Assembly: GCF_007990755.1 (NCBI RefSeq)
Contig: NZ_BJXA01000010.1
Span: 1-64,000 of the forward strand
From: Nocardia ninae NBRC 108245
Lineage (GTDB): Bacteria > Actinomycetota > Actinomycetes > Mycobacteriales > Mycobacteriaceae
Reading direction: 5' to 3'
Length of the DNA stretch: 64,000 nucleotides
Of the stretch, positions 29,059-37,873 are shown piece by piece. Within the stretch, counting starts at the first letter, position 1; each line of letters starts with the position of its first letter. Under the pieces are notes generated by a model. It was not told the origin of the DNA and searched no databases. It saw nothing but the letters and a program-made list of their open reading frames with translations. Both the position numbers and the translations under genes were made by a program.

Positions 29059-30566
29059 TGGCCCTGGGCCGGGCTCATTCGGTCGCGGTCACCGGGGTGG
29101 ACGGTCTGCTGGTCGAGATCGAAGCCGATATCGGGCAGGGGCTGCCCTCGGTGCACCTGGTCGGCCTGCCGGACACGGCCCTGCAGGAATCGCGGGACCG
29201 GGTGCGCTCGGCCGTGGCGAACTCGGGGGAGAAGTGGCCGGACGGGCGGGTGATTCTGGCGCTCTCGCCTGCGACACTGCCCAAGATCGGCAGCGTTTAC
29301 GATCTGGCCCTGGCCATTGCGGTGCTCGACGCGTCGGGTGCCGTTCCGTCGGAGCGGCTGGCGAAGACGGTGCTGCTCGGCGAGCTCGCGCTGGATGGCC
29401 GGGTCCGCCGGGTGCGCGGCATCCTGCCCGCGGTGATCGCGGCCCGCAATGCGGGGTGGCCAACGGTCGTGGTGCCGGAGGCGGCGATGGCCGAAGCCGG
29501 ATTGGTCGCCGGGGTGGAGGTTTTCGGGGCGCCCAGCCTGCGCATGGTGGTGGCCTGGCTGCGTGGCGAAGGCACGCTTCCCGAACCGAGTGGGCAGCTG
29601 CCCGATCCGGTGCGCTCCGGCGGCGACCTGAGCGAGGTGGTCGGGCAGGACGAAGCCCGCTGGGCACTGGAGGTGGCCGCGGCCGGCGGGCACCATCTGC
29701 TGCTCACCGGTCCGCCAGGAATCGGGAAGACCATGCTGGCGCAACGTCTTCCGGGGCTGTTGCCGCCACTGTCGGAGTCCGAATCGTTGGAGGTGACCGC
29801 CATCCATTCGATGGCGGGCGTGCTGTCCGGGGATCATCCGCTCATCACGATGCCGCCGTTCGTCGCACCGCACCACTCGACGTCGGTGACCGCGATGGTC
29901 GGCGGCGGCTCGGGCACCGCACGGCCGGGCGCGGTGAGCAGAGCGCACCGTGGCGTGCTCTTCCTCGACGAATGCGCCGAGATCGGGACCAAGGTGCTGG
30001 AGGCGATGCGAACTCCGTTGGAAGAAGGCGAAGTTCGCATTGCCCGCCGCGACGGCGTCGCCCGATATCCGGCCCGGTTCCAGCTGGTGCTCGCCGCCAA
30101 CCCCTGCCCGTGCGCACCGGCGCGGGACGTCGACTGCATCTGCGCACCGCTCGCCCGGCGCCGCTACCTCGGGAAACTGTCCGGGCCGCTGATGGACCGC
30201 ATCGACATCTGGGTGCAGATGCGCGGACAGTCCGGTGCCGCGTTCAGTACCGACGAGGCCGAGAGCAGCGCGGTGGTGCGCGAGCGGGTCGCCGTGGCGC
30301 GGCAGGCGGCGGTGCGGCGCTGGCAGGAGTTCGGCTGGCTGAACAACGCCGAAGTCCCCGGACATATTCTGCGCCAACGATTCCGGCTACCGCGGGAGGC
30401 GATTGCTCCGGTCGAGACGGCGCTGCGTCTCGGTCGAATGTCGGCGCGCGGAGCCGACCGGGCCATCAGGGTGGCTTGGACGATCGCCGATTTGCGTGGT
30501 GCGGAGCTGCCGAACTCGCAGGATGTGCTGGCGGCGTTGAACTTTCGTCAGCGGGGTGTGCAGTGA
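29058..30566 (+). CDS. comM: ComM / YifB-family Mg-chelatase-like AAA+ ATPase
   Basis: 502 residues from ATG 29058, overlapping the yraN stop. ComM is a hexameric helicase that helps integrate donor DNA during natural transformation. N-terminal ChlI-like domain (SVHLVGLPDTALQESRDRVR, GLPS), Walker A GPPGIGKTMLAQRL near residue 214, Walker B GVLFLDECAEI near 300, arginine-finger region and the C-terminal four-cysteine motif (NPCPCAPARDVDCIC) that is typical of this family. Translationally coupled to dprA. Confidence 0.95.
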   Translation: MALGRAHSVAVTGVDGLLVEIEADIGQGLPSVHLVGLPDTALQESRDRVRSAVANSGEKWPDGRVILALSPATLPKIGSVYDLALAIAVLDASGAVPSERLAKTVLLGELALDGRVRRVRGILPAVIAARNAGWPTVVVPEAAMAEAGLVAGVEVFGAPSLRMVVAWLRGEGTLPEPSGQLPDPVRSGGDLSEVVGQDEARWALEVAAAGGHHLLLTGPPGIGKTMLAQRLPGLLPPLSESESLEVTAIHSMAGVLSGDHPLITMPPFVAPHHSTSVTAMVGGGSGTARPGAVSRAHRGVLFLDECAEIGTKVLEAMRTPLEEGEVRIARRDGVARYPARFQLVLAANPCPCAPARDVDCICAPLARRRYLGKLSGPLMDRIDIWVQMRGQSGAAFSTDEAESSAVVRERVAVARQAAVRRWQEFGWLNNAEVPGHILRQRFRLPREAIAPVETALRLGRMSARGADRAIRVAWTIADLRGAELPNSQDVLAALNFRQRGVQ

Positions 30567-31816
30567 GTACTGGGCAGGTCGCCCGAACGGGTAGCGAGCC
30601 GGTGTCGCCTCCGGGGTCCGCCGGTGGAGAGCTGCTGGTGGCCGGTGCGGAAGGGTGTGCCGCGCCCATCGATCTCGACGCCTACGAGCGGCGGCTGGCG
30701 TGGGTGTATCTGTCCCGAGTGGTGACCGGGCCGTGTGCGGCGTTATCGGCATTGATCGAGTCGGTCGGCGTGCTCGAGGCGGCACGGGCAGTGCGCGAGT
30801 GCGACCTGCCTGCGTCGCTGCGCGGGCCCACCGAGCAGCGGCGCGAGACTGATTCGGCGGCACGGGATCTGGAGACGATCGAGCGGATGGGCGGGCGCGT
30901 CGTCACGCCGGAGGATCCCGAGTGGCCCGCGTGGCGGCTGCTGGGACTTGCCCAACTCGATGCCGAACGCGACCAGGACGGCGCGGTGCCGCTCGTGCTG
31001 TGGGTGCGCGGCCCGCTGTCGTTGCTGGAGTCGAGCGACCGCGCGCTCGCGGTCGTGGGTGCACGATGCAGTAGTGGGTACGGAAATCAGGTCACCGGCG
31101 AGATCGCGGGCGACCTGGCGGCCCAAGGCTGGACCATCGTGTCCGGCGCGGCATTCGGGATCGACGGGATGGCGCACCGCGCGGCACTGGCCGTAGGCGG
31201 ACGCACCATCGCGGTGCTGGCCTGCGGCATAGACCGGCCGTACCCCGCGCAACACGATCGGCTGCTGGCCGAGATCGCCGAGACCGGACTGGTGGTCAGC
31301 GAATATCCCCCGGGAACCACCGCTCACAAGCACCAATTCCTGGCCCGCAACCGACTGGTCGCCGCATTGGCGGACGGCGTCCTGGTGGTCGAGGCGGGAT
31401 TGCGCAGCGGCGCGCGCAACACGGTGAAATGGGCACGCCGCCTCAACCGTCCGGCGCTGGCCGTCCCCGGCCCGGTCACCTCGGCCGCGTCCGTCGGCTG
31501 CCATCGGATGATCCGGGAAGGGGAAGCGCTACTCGTCACGCGTGCCGAAGAGGTCATCGACGAGGCGGGCCCCCTCCACCTGCCCTTGCCCGGCGTCGCT
31601 GGTCGGGGCGACCGGCGTAAAGAAGCCCTGTCCGGTGACGAAGCGCTCGTGTTCGCGGCTATGCCCGAGATCGGTTCTCGCCTGCCCCGTGAACTCGCGA
31701 ACTATGCCGGACTACCTCTGCCGGTCGTTCGCGCGGCACTGCCCGCGCTCGAACTGGCAGGCCTGGTTACCGCCGACGCGGATGGCTGGCGACGAACAAC
31801 GACGTACGGCAAGTAA
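30563..31816 (+). CDS. dprA: DNA-processing protein DprA
   Basis: 417 residues from GTG 30563, which overlaps the comM stop (GTGA); the frame runs far upstream inside comM but without DprA similarity. DprA loads RecA on incoming single-stranded DNA. After a SAM-like helical N-terminal region, the Rossmann core shows ALAVVGARCSSGYGNQVTGE, VSGAAFGIDGMAHRAAL, GCGID-type CGIDRPYPAQHDRL, VSEYPPGT, FLARNRLVAALADGVLVVEA, and a C-terminal winged-helix remnant. In actinobacteria it is conserved even where competence is not known. Confidence 0.95.
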   Translation: MSTGQVARTGSEPVSPPGSAGGELLVAGAEGCAAPIDLDAYERRLAWVYLSRVVTGPCAALSALIESVGVLEAARAVRECDLPASLRGPTEQRRETDSAARDLETIERMGGRVVTPEDPEWPAWRLLGLAQLDAERDQDGAVPLVLWVRGPLSLLESSDRALAVVGARCSSGYGNQVTGEIAGDLAAQGWTIVSGAAFGIDGMAHRAALAVGGRTIAVLACGIDRPYPAQHDRLLAEIAETGLVVSEYPPGTTAHKHQFLARNRLVAALADGVLVVEAGLRSGARNTVKWARRLNRPALAVPGPVTSAASVGCHRMIREGEALLVTRAEEVIDEAGPLHLPLPGVAGRGDRRKEALSGDEALVFAAMPEIGSRLPRELANYAGLPLPVVRAALPALELAGLVTADADGWRRTTTYGK

Positions 31817-31852
31817 TGGAATCTCAGCCCTATCAGGAAGGATGTCCCGATG

Positions 31853-31870
31853 TATGGTACTGGTACCATA
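31853..31870. promoter_or_regulatory. Palindromic operator/promoter of the vapBC pair
   Basis: TATGGTAC-TG-GTACCATA is a perfect 8+2+8 palindrome ending 7 bases before the vapB ATG at 31877. It contains a TACCAT -10-like hexamer, so the transcript is likely leaderless and the palindrome is the expected VapB-VapC autorepression site. Confidence 0.7.
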
Positions 31871-31876
31871 ACCAGC

Positions 31877-32119
31877 ATGGCTCTCAAGAAGACTACGGTC
31901 ATGGTCGACGAGGATGACCTCGCGATCATCAAGGCGGCCGCTGCGCGCGAAGGCCGTCCAGAGTCCGAATATTTCCGCGAGGCGTTTCACATCGCGGCAC
32001 TGCGCGCCAAGCGGTGGGAAGACGACGACTGGGATATCCCGGAGCTCGACTTCGGTCGTGAAGTGACCAAAGACGACATCAAGAAGGCTGTATCGGACGC
32101 GATCGCCGACAAGCTGTGA
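31877..32119 (+). CDS. vapB: VapB-type antitoxin
   Basis: 80 residues from ATG 31877. The beginning MALKKTTVMVDEDDLAIIKA and AAREGRPESEYFREAFHIAA form a ribbon-helix-helix DNA-binding domain; the acidic C-terminal half (EDDDWDIPELDFGREVTKDD) is the part that would block the PIN toxin. Its stop overlaps the toxin start, the usual coupling in vapBC. Confidence 0.88.
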   Translation: MALKKTTVMVDEDDLAIIKAAAAREGRPESEYFREAFHIAALRAKRWEDDDWDIPELDFGREVTKDDIKKAVSDAIADKL

Positions 32120-32550
32120 TCGTCATCGCCGACACGTCGGGGCTGGTTGTCGCCTTCAACAAGGTCGAGCGCGAGCACGTGGAGACCAAACGCTCGATGC
32201 AGCGCGCCGCACTGGTCGTCGCCTCGCCGCTGATACTGCACGAGATCGAGCACATCATCACCCGCGATCTGAACCGCTCGGCGGCGCATGGCATCAATGA
32301 TTGGATCCTGGCGCAGGAACGCACCGGCAGATTTCTGGTTCCCGGAATCGGGTCCGGACTGATCCGTAAGGCGCGGCGGATTCAGAACCACTACATGTCG
32401 TTGTGTCTCGATCTCGCGGATGCATTGAATGTGGTGCTGGCGGCTGAGTTCGAGACCAACACGATGCTGACTCTGGATCGCCGGGATTTTCGGGCGATCC
32501 GGCCACTGACTGGCGCCAAGGCATTTCGCCTGCTTCCCGACGACCGCTGA
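32116..32550 (+). CDS. vapC: VapC-type PIN-domain toxin
   Basis: 144 residues from GTG 32116, overlapping vapB. PIN nucleases cut specific tRNA or rRNA. The acidic active site is complete by eye: Asp6 (VIADTSGL), Glu43 (LHEIEH), Asp102 (LADAL) and Asp121/Asp124 (LDRRDF). Together with vapB it forms an intact toxin-antitoxin module placed between dprA and xerC. Confidence 0.9.
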   Translation: MIVIADTSGLVVAFNKVEREHVETKRSMQRAALVVASPLILHEIEHIITRDLNRSAAHGINDWILAQERTGRFLVPGIGSGLIRKARRIQNHYMSLCLDLADALNVVLAAEFETNTMLTLDRRDFRAIRPLTGAKAFRLLPDDR

Positions 32551-32637
32551 CTTGTCCGCCCGGCGAATGATCGAGCGACTCGGGCGGGACCGGCGCGGTG
32601 GCTTGCCAACGGGGACGACTGTCGGGACGGTGGTGGG

Positions 32638-33561
32638 ATGGATGAGCTACCCGAGGATCTGGAAGCGCTGCTGACGGAGTACGGCAGGCATCTGCGGCTC
32701 GGGCGGAACCGATCGGCGCACACGGTGCGCGCTTATCTGGGGGATGTGCGTTCGCTGCTGGCGCACCTGTATGCCAGATCGGCGGATTCCGCGGTGCGCG
32801 AACTGGATCTGCTGCTACTGCGGTCCTGGCTCGCGCAGCAGTCGACGGCGGGGGTGGCGCGGACCACGATGGCGCGGCGGGCGTCCGCGGCGCGGACCTT
32901 CACCGCCTGGCTCACCCAGACCGGACGGTTGGCCGTCGATCCGGGATTACGCCTCGGTTCGCCCAAGGCGCATCGGGTGTTGCCTGCCGTCCTCGGCCAG
33001 CAGCAGGCACTCGGCGTCATGGGAGCCGCGGAATCCGGTGCCGCACAGCATGACCCGATGGCACTGCGCGACCGGCTGATCGTGGAACTGTTGTACTCCA
33101 CCGGAATTCGGGTCAGCGAGTTGTGCGGCCTGGACATCGACGACGTCGATCGCGAACGCCGGGTGGTTCGGGTGCTCGGCAAGGGCAACAAGGAACGCTC
33201 GGCCCCTTTCGGAAGACCCGCCGACGAGGCGATCGGCCACTGGCTGCAGCACGGCCGCGCGGCCTTCGCGACCGCCGAGTCCGGACGGGCACTACTGCTC
33301 GGCCGCCGCGGCAAACGCCTCGACCAACGTCAGGCCAGAACCGTTGTCCACGAAGTGGTGTCGTCCATCCCGGGAGCCCCCGATATGGGCCCGCACGGTC
33401 TACGCCACACCGCCGCCACCCACCTGCTCGAGGGTGGTGCAGACCTCCGTGTGGTGCAGGAACTTCTCGGCCACGCCAGCATGGCCACCACTCAGCTCTA
33501 CACCCATGTCTCCATCGAACGTCTCAAGAAGGTGCACGACCAAGCTCATCCTCGCGCCTGA
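32638..33561 (+). CDS. xerC: Tyrosine recombinase XerC
   Basis: 307 residues from ATG 32638. XerC with XerD resolves chromosome dimers at dif. The SAM-like N-terminal domain precedes a catalytic domain with Arg158 ([15 protein letters not shown]), Lys182 (GKGNKER), His253/Arg256 (HGLRH), His279 (LLGHAS) and the nucleophile Tyr288 (TQLYTHVS). Full length and intact. In Mycobacterium xerC lies in the same neighbourhood upstream of rpsB. Confidence 0.95.
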   Translation: MDELPEDLEALLTEYGRHLRLGRNRSAHTVRAYLGDVRSLLAHLYARSADSAVRELDLLLLRSWLAQQSTAGVARTTMARRASAARTFTAWLTQTGRLAVDPGLRLGSPKAHRVLPAVLGQQQALGVMGAAESGAAQHDPMALRDRLIVELLYSTGIRVSELCGLDIDDVDRERRVVRVLGKGNKERSAPFGRPADEAIGHWLQHGRAAFATAESGRALLLGRRGKRLDQRQARTVVHEVVSSIPGAPDMGPHGLRHTAATHLLEGGADLRVVQELLGHASMATTQLYTHVSIERLKKVHDQAHPRA

Positions 33562-33902
33562 AGTGCGACGATCGGCCGCTTTGGTGAGCTGAGGTGTAAT
33601 GACCGCGCTGGTCTTGCTCACGAGGAACGGTTCCAGCTCTGCGAGCAGCGAATTCACCGATCGTCACTCGGTCTCCAGTACGCGGAGTTCGTCACCCGTA
33701 TCGCCCTCGCTGATTTCAGGGCCCGCACTCCTAAGGCCGGCCGACCGAGCCGGTCATCGTGGGTTGTTGGCGGGGCGGCCTGCTGTGCTGCCAGGCGCTC
33801 GGCCGGATCCGCTGACGGAGGCGGAGGCGGCGCAGATCTGCCACCGCCGCCTCCACCACGAAGAATGCGCATCCCGAGATGTAGTGCGGATCCCTATTGG
33901 GA
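33562..33902. other. 341-bp gap without a supportable gene
   Basis: The frame directly after the xerC stop stays open and contains a protein-like stretch (LQYAEFVTRIALADFRART) around 33680-33720, but it has no start codon in a useful place. It then runs into a Gly/Pro-rich GC stretch, so it may be a decayed gene end. No promoter or terminator is clear apart from a short GGATCCC/GGGATC-type hairpin near 33890. Confidence 0.4.
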
Positions 33903-35363
33903 TCAGCCGACCTCCACCGTGTCCGCCTGCGGCAGTCCCGCCGACGGCTTCCGCGTCCGCAGCAACGTCACACCGAGCACTGCGGCCGCAACGCAGAACC
34001 CCGCACTGATCCACGAACCGGTCGACATGGCGGTGGTGAACGCATCCTTCGCAGCTTCGCCGAAGCCGAGTTGGAAAGCGGCACCGATGGATTCACGTGC
34101 CGCAGCGGGTGCGTCCGTCGGCATGTGATCGGTGAACACACCGGCGAGCACGCTGCCGAGGATGGCGATGCTGATCGCCATACCAACCTGCTGCAACGTG
34201 TCGTTCATGGCCGAACCGACGCCGGCGTGCTCGAGCGGAATGGCGCTCATGATCGAGGTGTAGGCGGCAGGGCCGGCCAATCCGCCGCCGATGCCCATGA
34301 CGAGCATGCTGACCAGGATCCACAGGTATCCCTCGCCGATCGCGAGAATCGCGAACGCTCCCGCCATGATCAGCAACCCCGAGACGATCAGCGCCTTGTT
34401 GCTGATCTTCTTGCCCAAGGTCGCGCCGAGCCCGTTGCACACCGCGGCGGCCACCGCGTACGGCAGCAGCGCCAGCCCGGCTTTCATCGGCCCGTAGCCG
34501 AGCACGAACTGCAGGTACTGGGTGAGCATCAGCATCACCGCGCCCATGCCGAACACCATCAGCAACAACGTGAACGCAGTGCCGGTGAAGTCCCGATTGC
34601 GGAACACCGCCAGCGGCAACATCGGATGCTCCGATCGGCTCTCCCACACCACGAACCCGATCGCGGTCAGCACGGCCAGCGCGATCATGCCGATATTCCA
34701 CTCGCGTTCGATGATCACGTAGACCGTCGACACCAGCGCGACGATGGACAGCAGCACGCCGACCAGGTCGACCGGCCGCTGCTCACCGGTGGACTCCGGC
34801 ATGAGAACCAGCGCGGCCACGATGGCGAGCACCGCTACCGGGATATTGAGCAGGAACACCGACCCCCACCAATAGTGCTGCAGCAGTAGACCACCCAGCG
34901 TCGGCCCGGCCACGATGCCGACCATCGAGACGGTCGACCAGGCCGCCATCGCCTTGCGCCGCTCGTCCTCGGCGAAGGTGGTCATCAGGATGGACAGGGT
35001 CGACGGCATCAGCAGCGAACCGCCGATGCCCATCGCCACGCGCGCGGCGACGACATGCCATGGCTCGGTGGCGAGCACCGCGGCCAGCGAGGCCACGCCG
35101 AAGACGGCGAGGCCGTAGATCAGCATCCGTCGCCTGCCGAATCGGTCGGACAGGCTGCCTGCGGTGAGCAGGAGTCCGGCGAAGACCAGCACGTAGGCGT
35201 CCAGGATCCACTGCACGTCCGACGGTGTGGCACCCAGTTCCCGGATCAGCGACGGGATAGCGAGATTGAGCACAGTGCTGTCGAGCATCAGCACCAGCAA
35301 GGACAGGCAAAGGACCCCCAGAATCCACCAACGGCGAGGGTCTCGTACAACGTTCGATTCCAC
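33903..35363 (-). CDS. MFS drug exporter, DHA2 (14-helix EmrB/QacA) family
   Basis: 486 residues from GTG 35363. Fourteen hydrophobic segments, the motif A loop GSLSDRFGRRRMLIYGLAVF after helix 2, and motif C-like GPTLGGLLLQHYWWGSVFLL in helix 5 place it in the DHA2 drug:proton antiporters, with DVQWILDAYVLVFAGLLLT in helix 2. It faces away from a TetR-family gene; three operator repeats lie over its start and promoter (TATATT -10 on the minus strand at 35404-35409). Exported compound unknown. A longer start at 35417 is open but would overlap the whole operator region. Confidence 0.9.
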   Translation of the reverse strand: MESNVVRDPRRWWILGVLCLSLLVLMLDSTVLNLAIPSLIRELGATPSDVQWILDAYVLVFAGLLLTAGSLSDRFGRRRMLIYGLAVFGVASLAAVLATEPWHVVAARVAMGIGGSLLMPSTLSILMTTFAEDERRKAMAAWSTVSMVGIVAGPTLGGLLLQHYWWGSVFLLNIPVAVLAIVAALVLMPESTGEQRPVDLVGVLLSIVALVSTVYVIIEREWNIGMIALAVLTAIGFVVWESRSEHPMLPLAVFRNRDFTGTAFTLLLMVFGMGAVMLMLTQYLQFVLGYGPMKAGLALLPYAVAAAVCNGLGATLGKKISNKALIVSGLLIMAGAFAILAIGEGYLWILVSMLVMGIGGGLAGPAAYTSIMSAIPLEHAGVGSAMNDTLQQVGMAISIAILGSVLAGVFTDHMPTDAPAAARESIGAAFQLGFGEAAKDAFTTAMSTGSWISAGFCVAAAVLGVTLLRTRKPSAGLPQADTVEVG

Positions 35364-35399
35364 TCGAACAGCGTACGAGAGACTCGAACAATGTGCGAG
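35342..35399. promoter_or_regulatory. Three TetR-type operator repeats between the exporter and its repressor
   Basis: The palindrome CTCGnAC-n3-GTnCGAG occurs at 35342-35358 (last base changed), 35363-35379 and 35383-35399, spaced 21 and 20 bp, i.e. on one face of the helix. The sites cover the exporter start and promoter and end 19 bp before the TetR gene. Confidence 0.8.
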
Positions 35400-35417
35400 T
35401 GAATATAGGATCGACAC

Positions 35418-36149
35418 GTGACCAAGCAGTTCACCTCGGTATGGATCCGCGAACCCCGTCAGCCGAAGACGTCGGGTCTACGCCTCGATCAGATCATCGG
35501 CGCCGCCGTCGAACTCCTCGACGCCGAAGGACTCGAGTCCTTGAGCATGCGCAAGATCGGCGCCAAGCTCGGCGCGGGCGCCACCAGTCTGTATTGGTAT
35601 GTCGCCAACAAAGATGAACTGCTGGAATGGGTCCTCGACGAGTTCTGGGGCATGGTGGAGGTCCCGGAACCAGAGCAGGCGCCGTGGCGTGAAGTGCTCA
35701 CGACATTCGCCTACAACTTCCGCGCCGCGCTGCGCGAGCATCCGTGGGGCGCAACCCTGATCGGGCAGCTACCCAGTCTGGGTCCGAATGCGCTGCGGCT
35801 CACCGACCGGCTGCGTCGCGCGTACGTCGGCGCGGGCTTCCGCGGCGTCGATATCTACTTCGCCAGCGGCACGGTGATGTCCTATGTGCTCGGAGTGGTG
35901 ACGCCGGAGATCGCCTGGCGGAAGACGTATGGCGACATGGAGATCGACCGGGACCTCATCGTGCAAACGATGGAAGGCGTGGCCGAGGACTATCCCGAAC
36001 TGCTCGCGGACTATCAGGAGGCGACGCCGGAGGACACCGAGGTCTCGCGAGCGATGTCGTTCGACTTCGGTTTGCTGTGTTTGCTCGACGGTCTCCAGCA
36101 CCGTCTGCGCGGTTTCCCCGAGGGGGCGCGTCCTCGATCCGAGGAGTAA
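35418..36149 (+). CDS. TetR-family repressor (TetR_C-type), exporter regulator
   Basis: 243 residues from GTG 35418. Helix-turn-helix at about 25-75 (LRLDQIIGAAVELLDAEGLE ... MRKIGAKLGAGATSLYWYV). The C-terminal region (VLTTFAYNFRAALREHPWGA ... FASGTVMSYVLGVVTPEIAW) resembles the tetracycline-repressor C-terminal domain rather than the generic one, which fits a drug-responsive repressor of the divergent 14-helix exporter. Close by is a TATAGG -10-like box at 35404-35409 with almost no leader. Confidence 0.9.
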   Translation: MTKQFTSVWIREPRQPKTSGLRLDQIIGAAVELLDAEGLESLSMRKIGAKLGAGATSLYWYVANKDELLEWVLDEFWGMVEVPEPEQAPWREVLTTFAYNFRAALREHPWGATLIGQLPSLGPNALRLTDRLRRAYVGAGFRGVDIYFASGTVMSYVLGVVTPEIAWRKTYGDMEIDRDLIVQTMEGVAEDYPELLADYQEATPEDTEVSRAMSFDFGLLCLLDGLQHRLRGFPEGARPRSEE

Positions 36150-36196
36150 GGCCTCGTCAATCATCGGCTTTCGGTCCGTCGCGGGGGCCATCTTGA

Positions 36197-36220
36197 TAAA
36201 CTGGAACAAGTTCTAGTTTA
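36197..36220. promoter_or_regulatory. KstR-type palindrome upstream of the decarboxylase-like gene
   Basis: TAAACTgGAAC-AA-GTTCtAGTTTA is a 24-bp palindrome with one mismatched pair. Its core TGGAACAAGTTCTA (36202-36215) fits the mycobacterial KstR consensus TnnAACnnGTTnnA. It is 68 bp before the chosen start of the next gene and spans its likely promoter. That a KstR homologue acts here is inferred. Confidence 0.6.
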
Positions 36221-36287
36221 TGGGCCCGGTGGTCCAATGAAACGGTGCGCTCCACGGCTCGAAGCGGGTGCGCGGGAAGGCGTTCGG

Positions 36288-37019
36288 GTGAGCACCCATA
36301 CCGTCCTCGGCCAGGAAGTTCACATGCCGGTTCGTATCCGGCTCGCACACGCTTTCATGGCGACCTACCTGGTTCCCGCCGACGCCGCGCAGCAGTTGGT
36401 CGACTACTCCGGGTTGCGAGTGCTGCACCTGCCGGGCGGCCGGGCTATGTGCTCGCTCGTTTTCGTCGAGTACGTCGACGGTGATCTCGGCCCGTACCAC
36501 GAGTTCGGCGTCTCCTTCATGGTCCGGCACCACACCGCCACAGCGGCCGGCCGGTTCGGCGACGTCCGGGCCTTGGCGACGAATCAGGCCGGAGTCTTCA
36601 TCCATCGACTGCCGGTCGACGGCGACTTCACGCTCGCGGCGGGGCGTGGAATCTGGGGATTCCCCAAGGAACTCGCCGATTTCAGTGTTCGTCACGACAC
36701 GGAAACTCGTCACGGTGCGCTGCGCCAGGAGGGTGAGCTGATCGTCGACCTGACTGTTCGTCAGGGCTTTCGCACGCCGGAACGTCGAAACACCGCCTCC
36801 TCGTTCGACGCCTACTCGCACATCGACGGCGTCACTCGATGCACGCCGTGGCGGATGGAGCCGTCGGGCATGCGCGCCCGTCCGGGCGGGGCCACTTTGT
36901 CCCTCGGCAATCACCCCATCGCCGACGAACTGAAGTCACTGCGCCTGCCCCGTCGTGCTCTCATGGCGTCCAGCATCGCCCGGTTGGCGATGACCTTCGA
37001 GGATGCCGATCCTGTCTAG
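36288..37019 (+). CDS. Acetoacetate decarboxylase-like protein
   Basis: 243 residues from GTG 36288 (GGGAAGG about 8 bases upstream; ATG 36237 and 36324 are alternatives). The ADC fold is marked by GIWGFPKELADFSV, where Lys127 corresponds to the Schiff-base lysine of acetoacetate decarboxylase. Relatives without the rest of the active site act as aldolase-dehydratases or lactonases, so the reaction is open. The KstR-type palindrome upstream suggests a role in sterol or lipid degradation. Confidence 0.8.
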   Translation: MSTHTVLGQEVHMPVRIRLAHAFMATYLVPADAAQQLVDYSGLRVLHLPGGRAMCSLVFVEYVDGDLGPYHEFGVSFMVRHHTATAAGRFGDVRALATNQAGVFIHRLPVDGDFTLAAGRGIWGFPKELADFSVRHDTETRHGALRQEGELIVDLTVRQGFRTPERRNTASSFDAYSHIDGVTRCTPWRMEPSGMRARPGGATLSLGNHPIADELKSLRLPRRALMASSIARLAMTFEDADPV

Positions 37020-37114
37020 GCCACCATCAGCGCGAACCGGGTGCGAGCCCGGTCGATAACCGCATGATCACGGCCTTGCGCGGTTCGTGGACGCTCTGAG
37101 AAGGTCCGGTTAGT

Positions 37115-37169
37115 GTGACGTAGCGGATTGTTTGCTCGCCGACTGTGGCGTAGCGGACTATTCGCTCGC
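37115..37169 (+). repeat. Imperfect 25-bp direct repeat before the DUF3159 gene
   Basis: GTG(a/g)CGTAGCGGA followed by a T-rich part and GCTCGC occurs at 37115-37139 and 37145-37169, 30 bp apart with four differences. It ends 33 bp before the GTG start and may hold regulator sites. Confidence 0.5.
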
Positions 37170-37201
37170 AGCCCGAACCGATCTGTGTGGGAGAGGTGCC
37201 C

Positions 37202-37873
37202 GTGAACTCCGACGACCAGCGCGAGGTGCTGGATCCGGGCGACAGCCCGGCGGAATCACGCGGAGTCGTGGCTGAGATGTGGGGAAAGTTCCGGGCGATG
37301 CGCGGCCCGCAACACATTCTGGACGGCGCAGCTCCGGCGATCGGTTTTCTGATCGGATACTCGGCAGCCGGTGCGGAGGTCGGTGTTTTCGTCGCCATCC
37401 TGATCGCAGTCTTGCTGGGCGCTGTGCGGCTGATGCGCGGCGATTCGGTGCGGGTGGTTGCGGGCGCGGTGCTGGTGATCCTGGTGTTCTCGCTGTTCGT
37501 CGAGATCACCGGGGAGGGGCGCGGTTTCTATCTGCCCGAAGTAGCGTTGAGTGTCGTGATGACCGTGCTGTTCGGCGCGACCTTGCTCACCGGAAAGCCA
37601 CTCAGTTACACGGTGAGCCGCAGGATTCGGCTCGAACCGGCCGAGCCCGCCGACACGGCGACGCGGCTGCGCCTGCATCGCCGAATCACCTTCGCCTGGT
37701 TCGTGTTCTGGGCGGCGCACGTGGCGGTGATGGTGCCGCTGTACCTGGCCGACAAAGTGGTCCTGCTCGGCACCTTCGCCCTGGTCTTCGGCAAGCCCGC
37801 GCTGGTCGTGATGCTCGCGTTGACCTGGTTGTGGGTGCGCAGCAAGACCACGGTCCGAGCCGGGGCGGCATGA
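37202..37873 (+). CDS. DUF3159 integral membrane protein
   Basis: 223 residues from GTG 37202 (GGAGAGG 6 bases upstream; GTG 37187 possible). Five to six hydrophobic segments follow a polar N-terminal region with FRAMRGPQHILDGAAPAIGF, and the late part contains LFGATLLTGKPLSYTVSRRI, the conserved loop of DUF3159. Known only as a conserved actinobacterial membrane protein. Its stop overlaps the next start (ATGA). Confidence 0.75.
   Translation: MNSDDQREVLDPGDSPAESRGVVAEMWGKFRAMRGPQHILDGAAPAIGFLIGYSAAGAEVGVFVAILIAVLLGAVRLMRGDSVRVVAGAVLVILVFSLFVEITGEGRGFYLPEVALSVVMTVLFGATLLTGKPLSYTVSRRIRLEPAEPADTATRLRLHRRITFAWFVFWAAHVAVMVPLYLADKVVLLGTFALVFGKPALVVMLALTWLWVRSKTTVRAGAA

Noticed and set aside
33599-34009. 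A 136-residue frame after xerC
   Set aside because: Ser/Pro/Arg-rich and runs into the MFS gene end on the other strand; no family.
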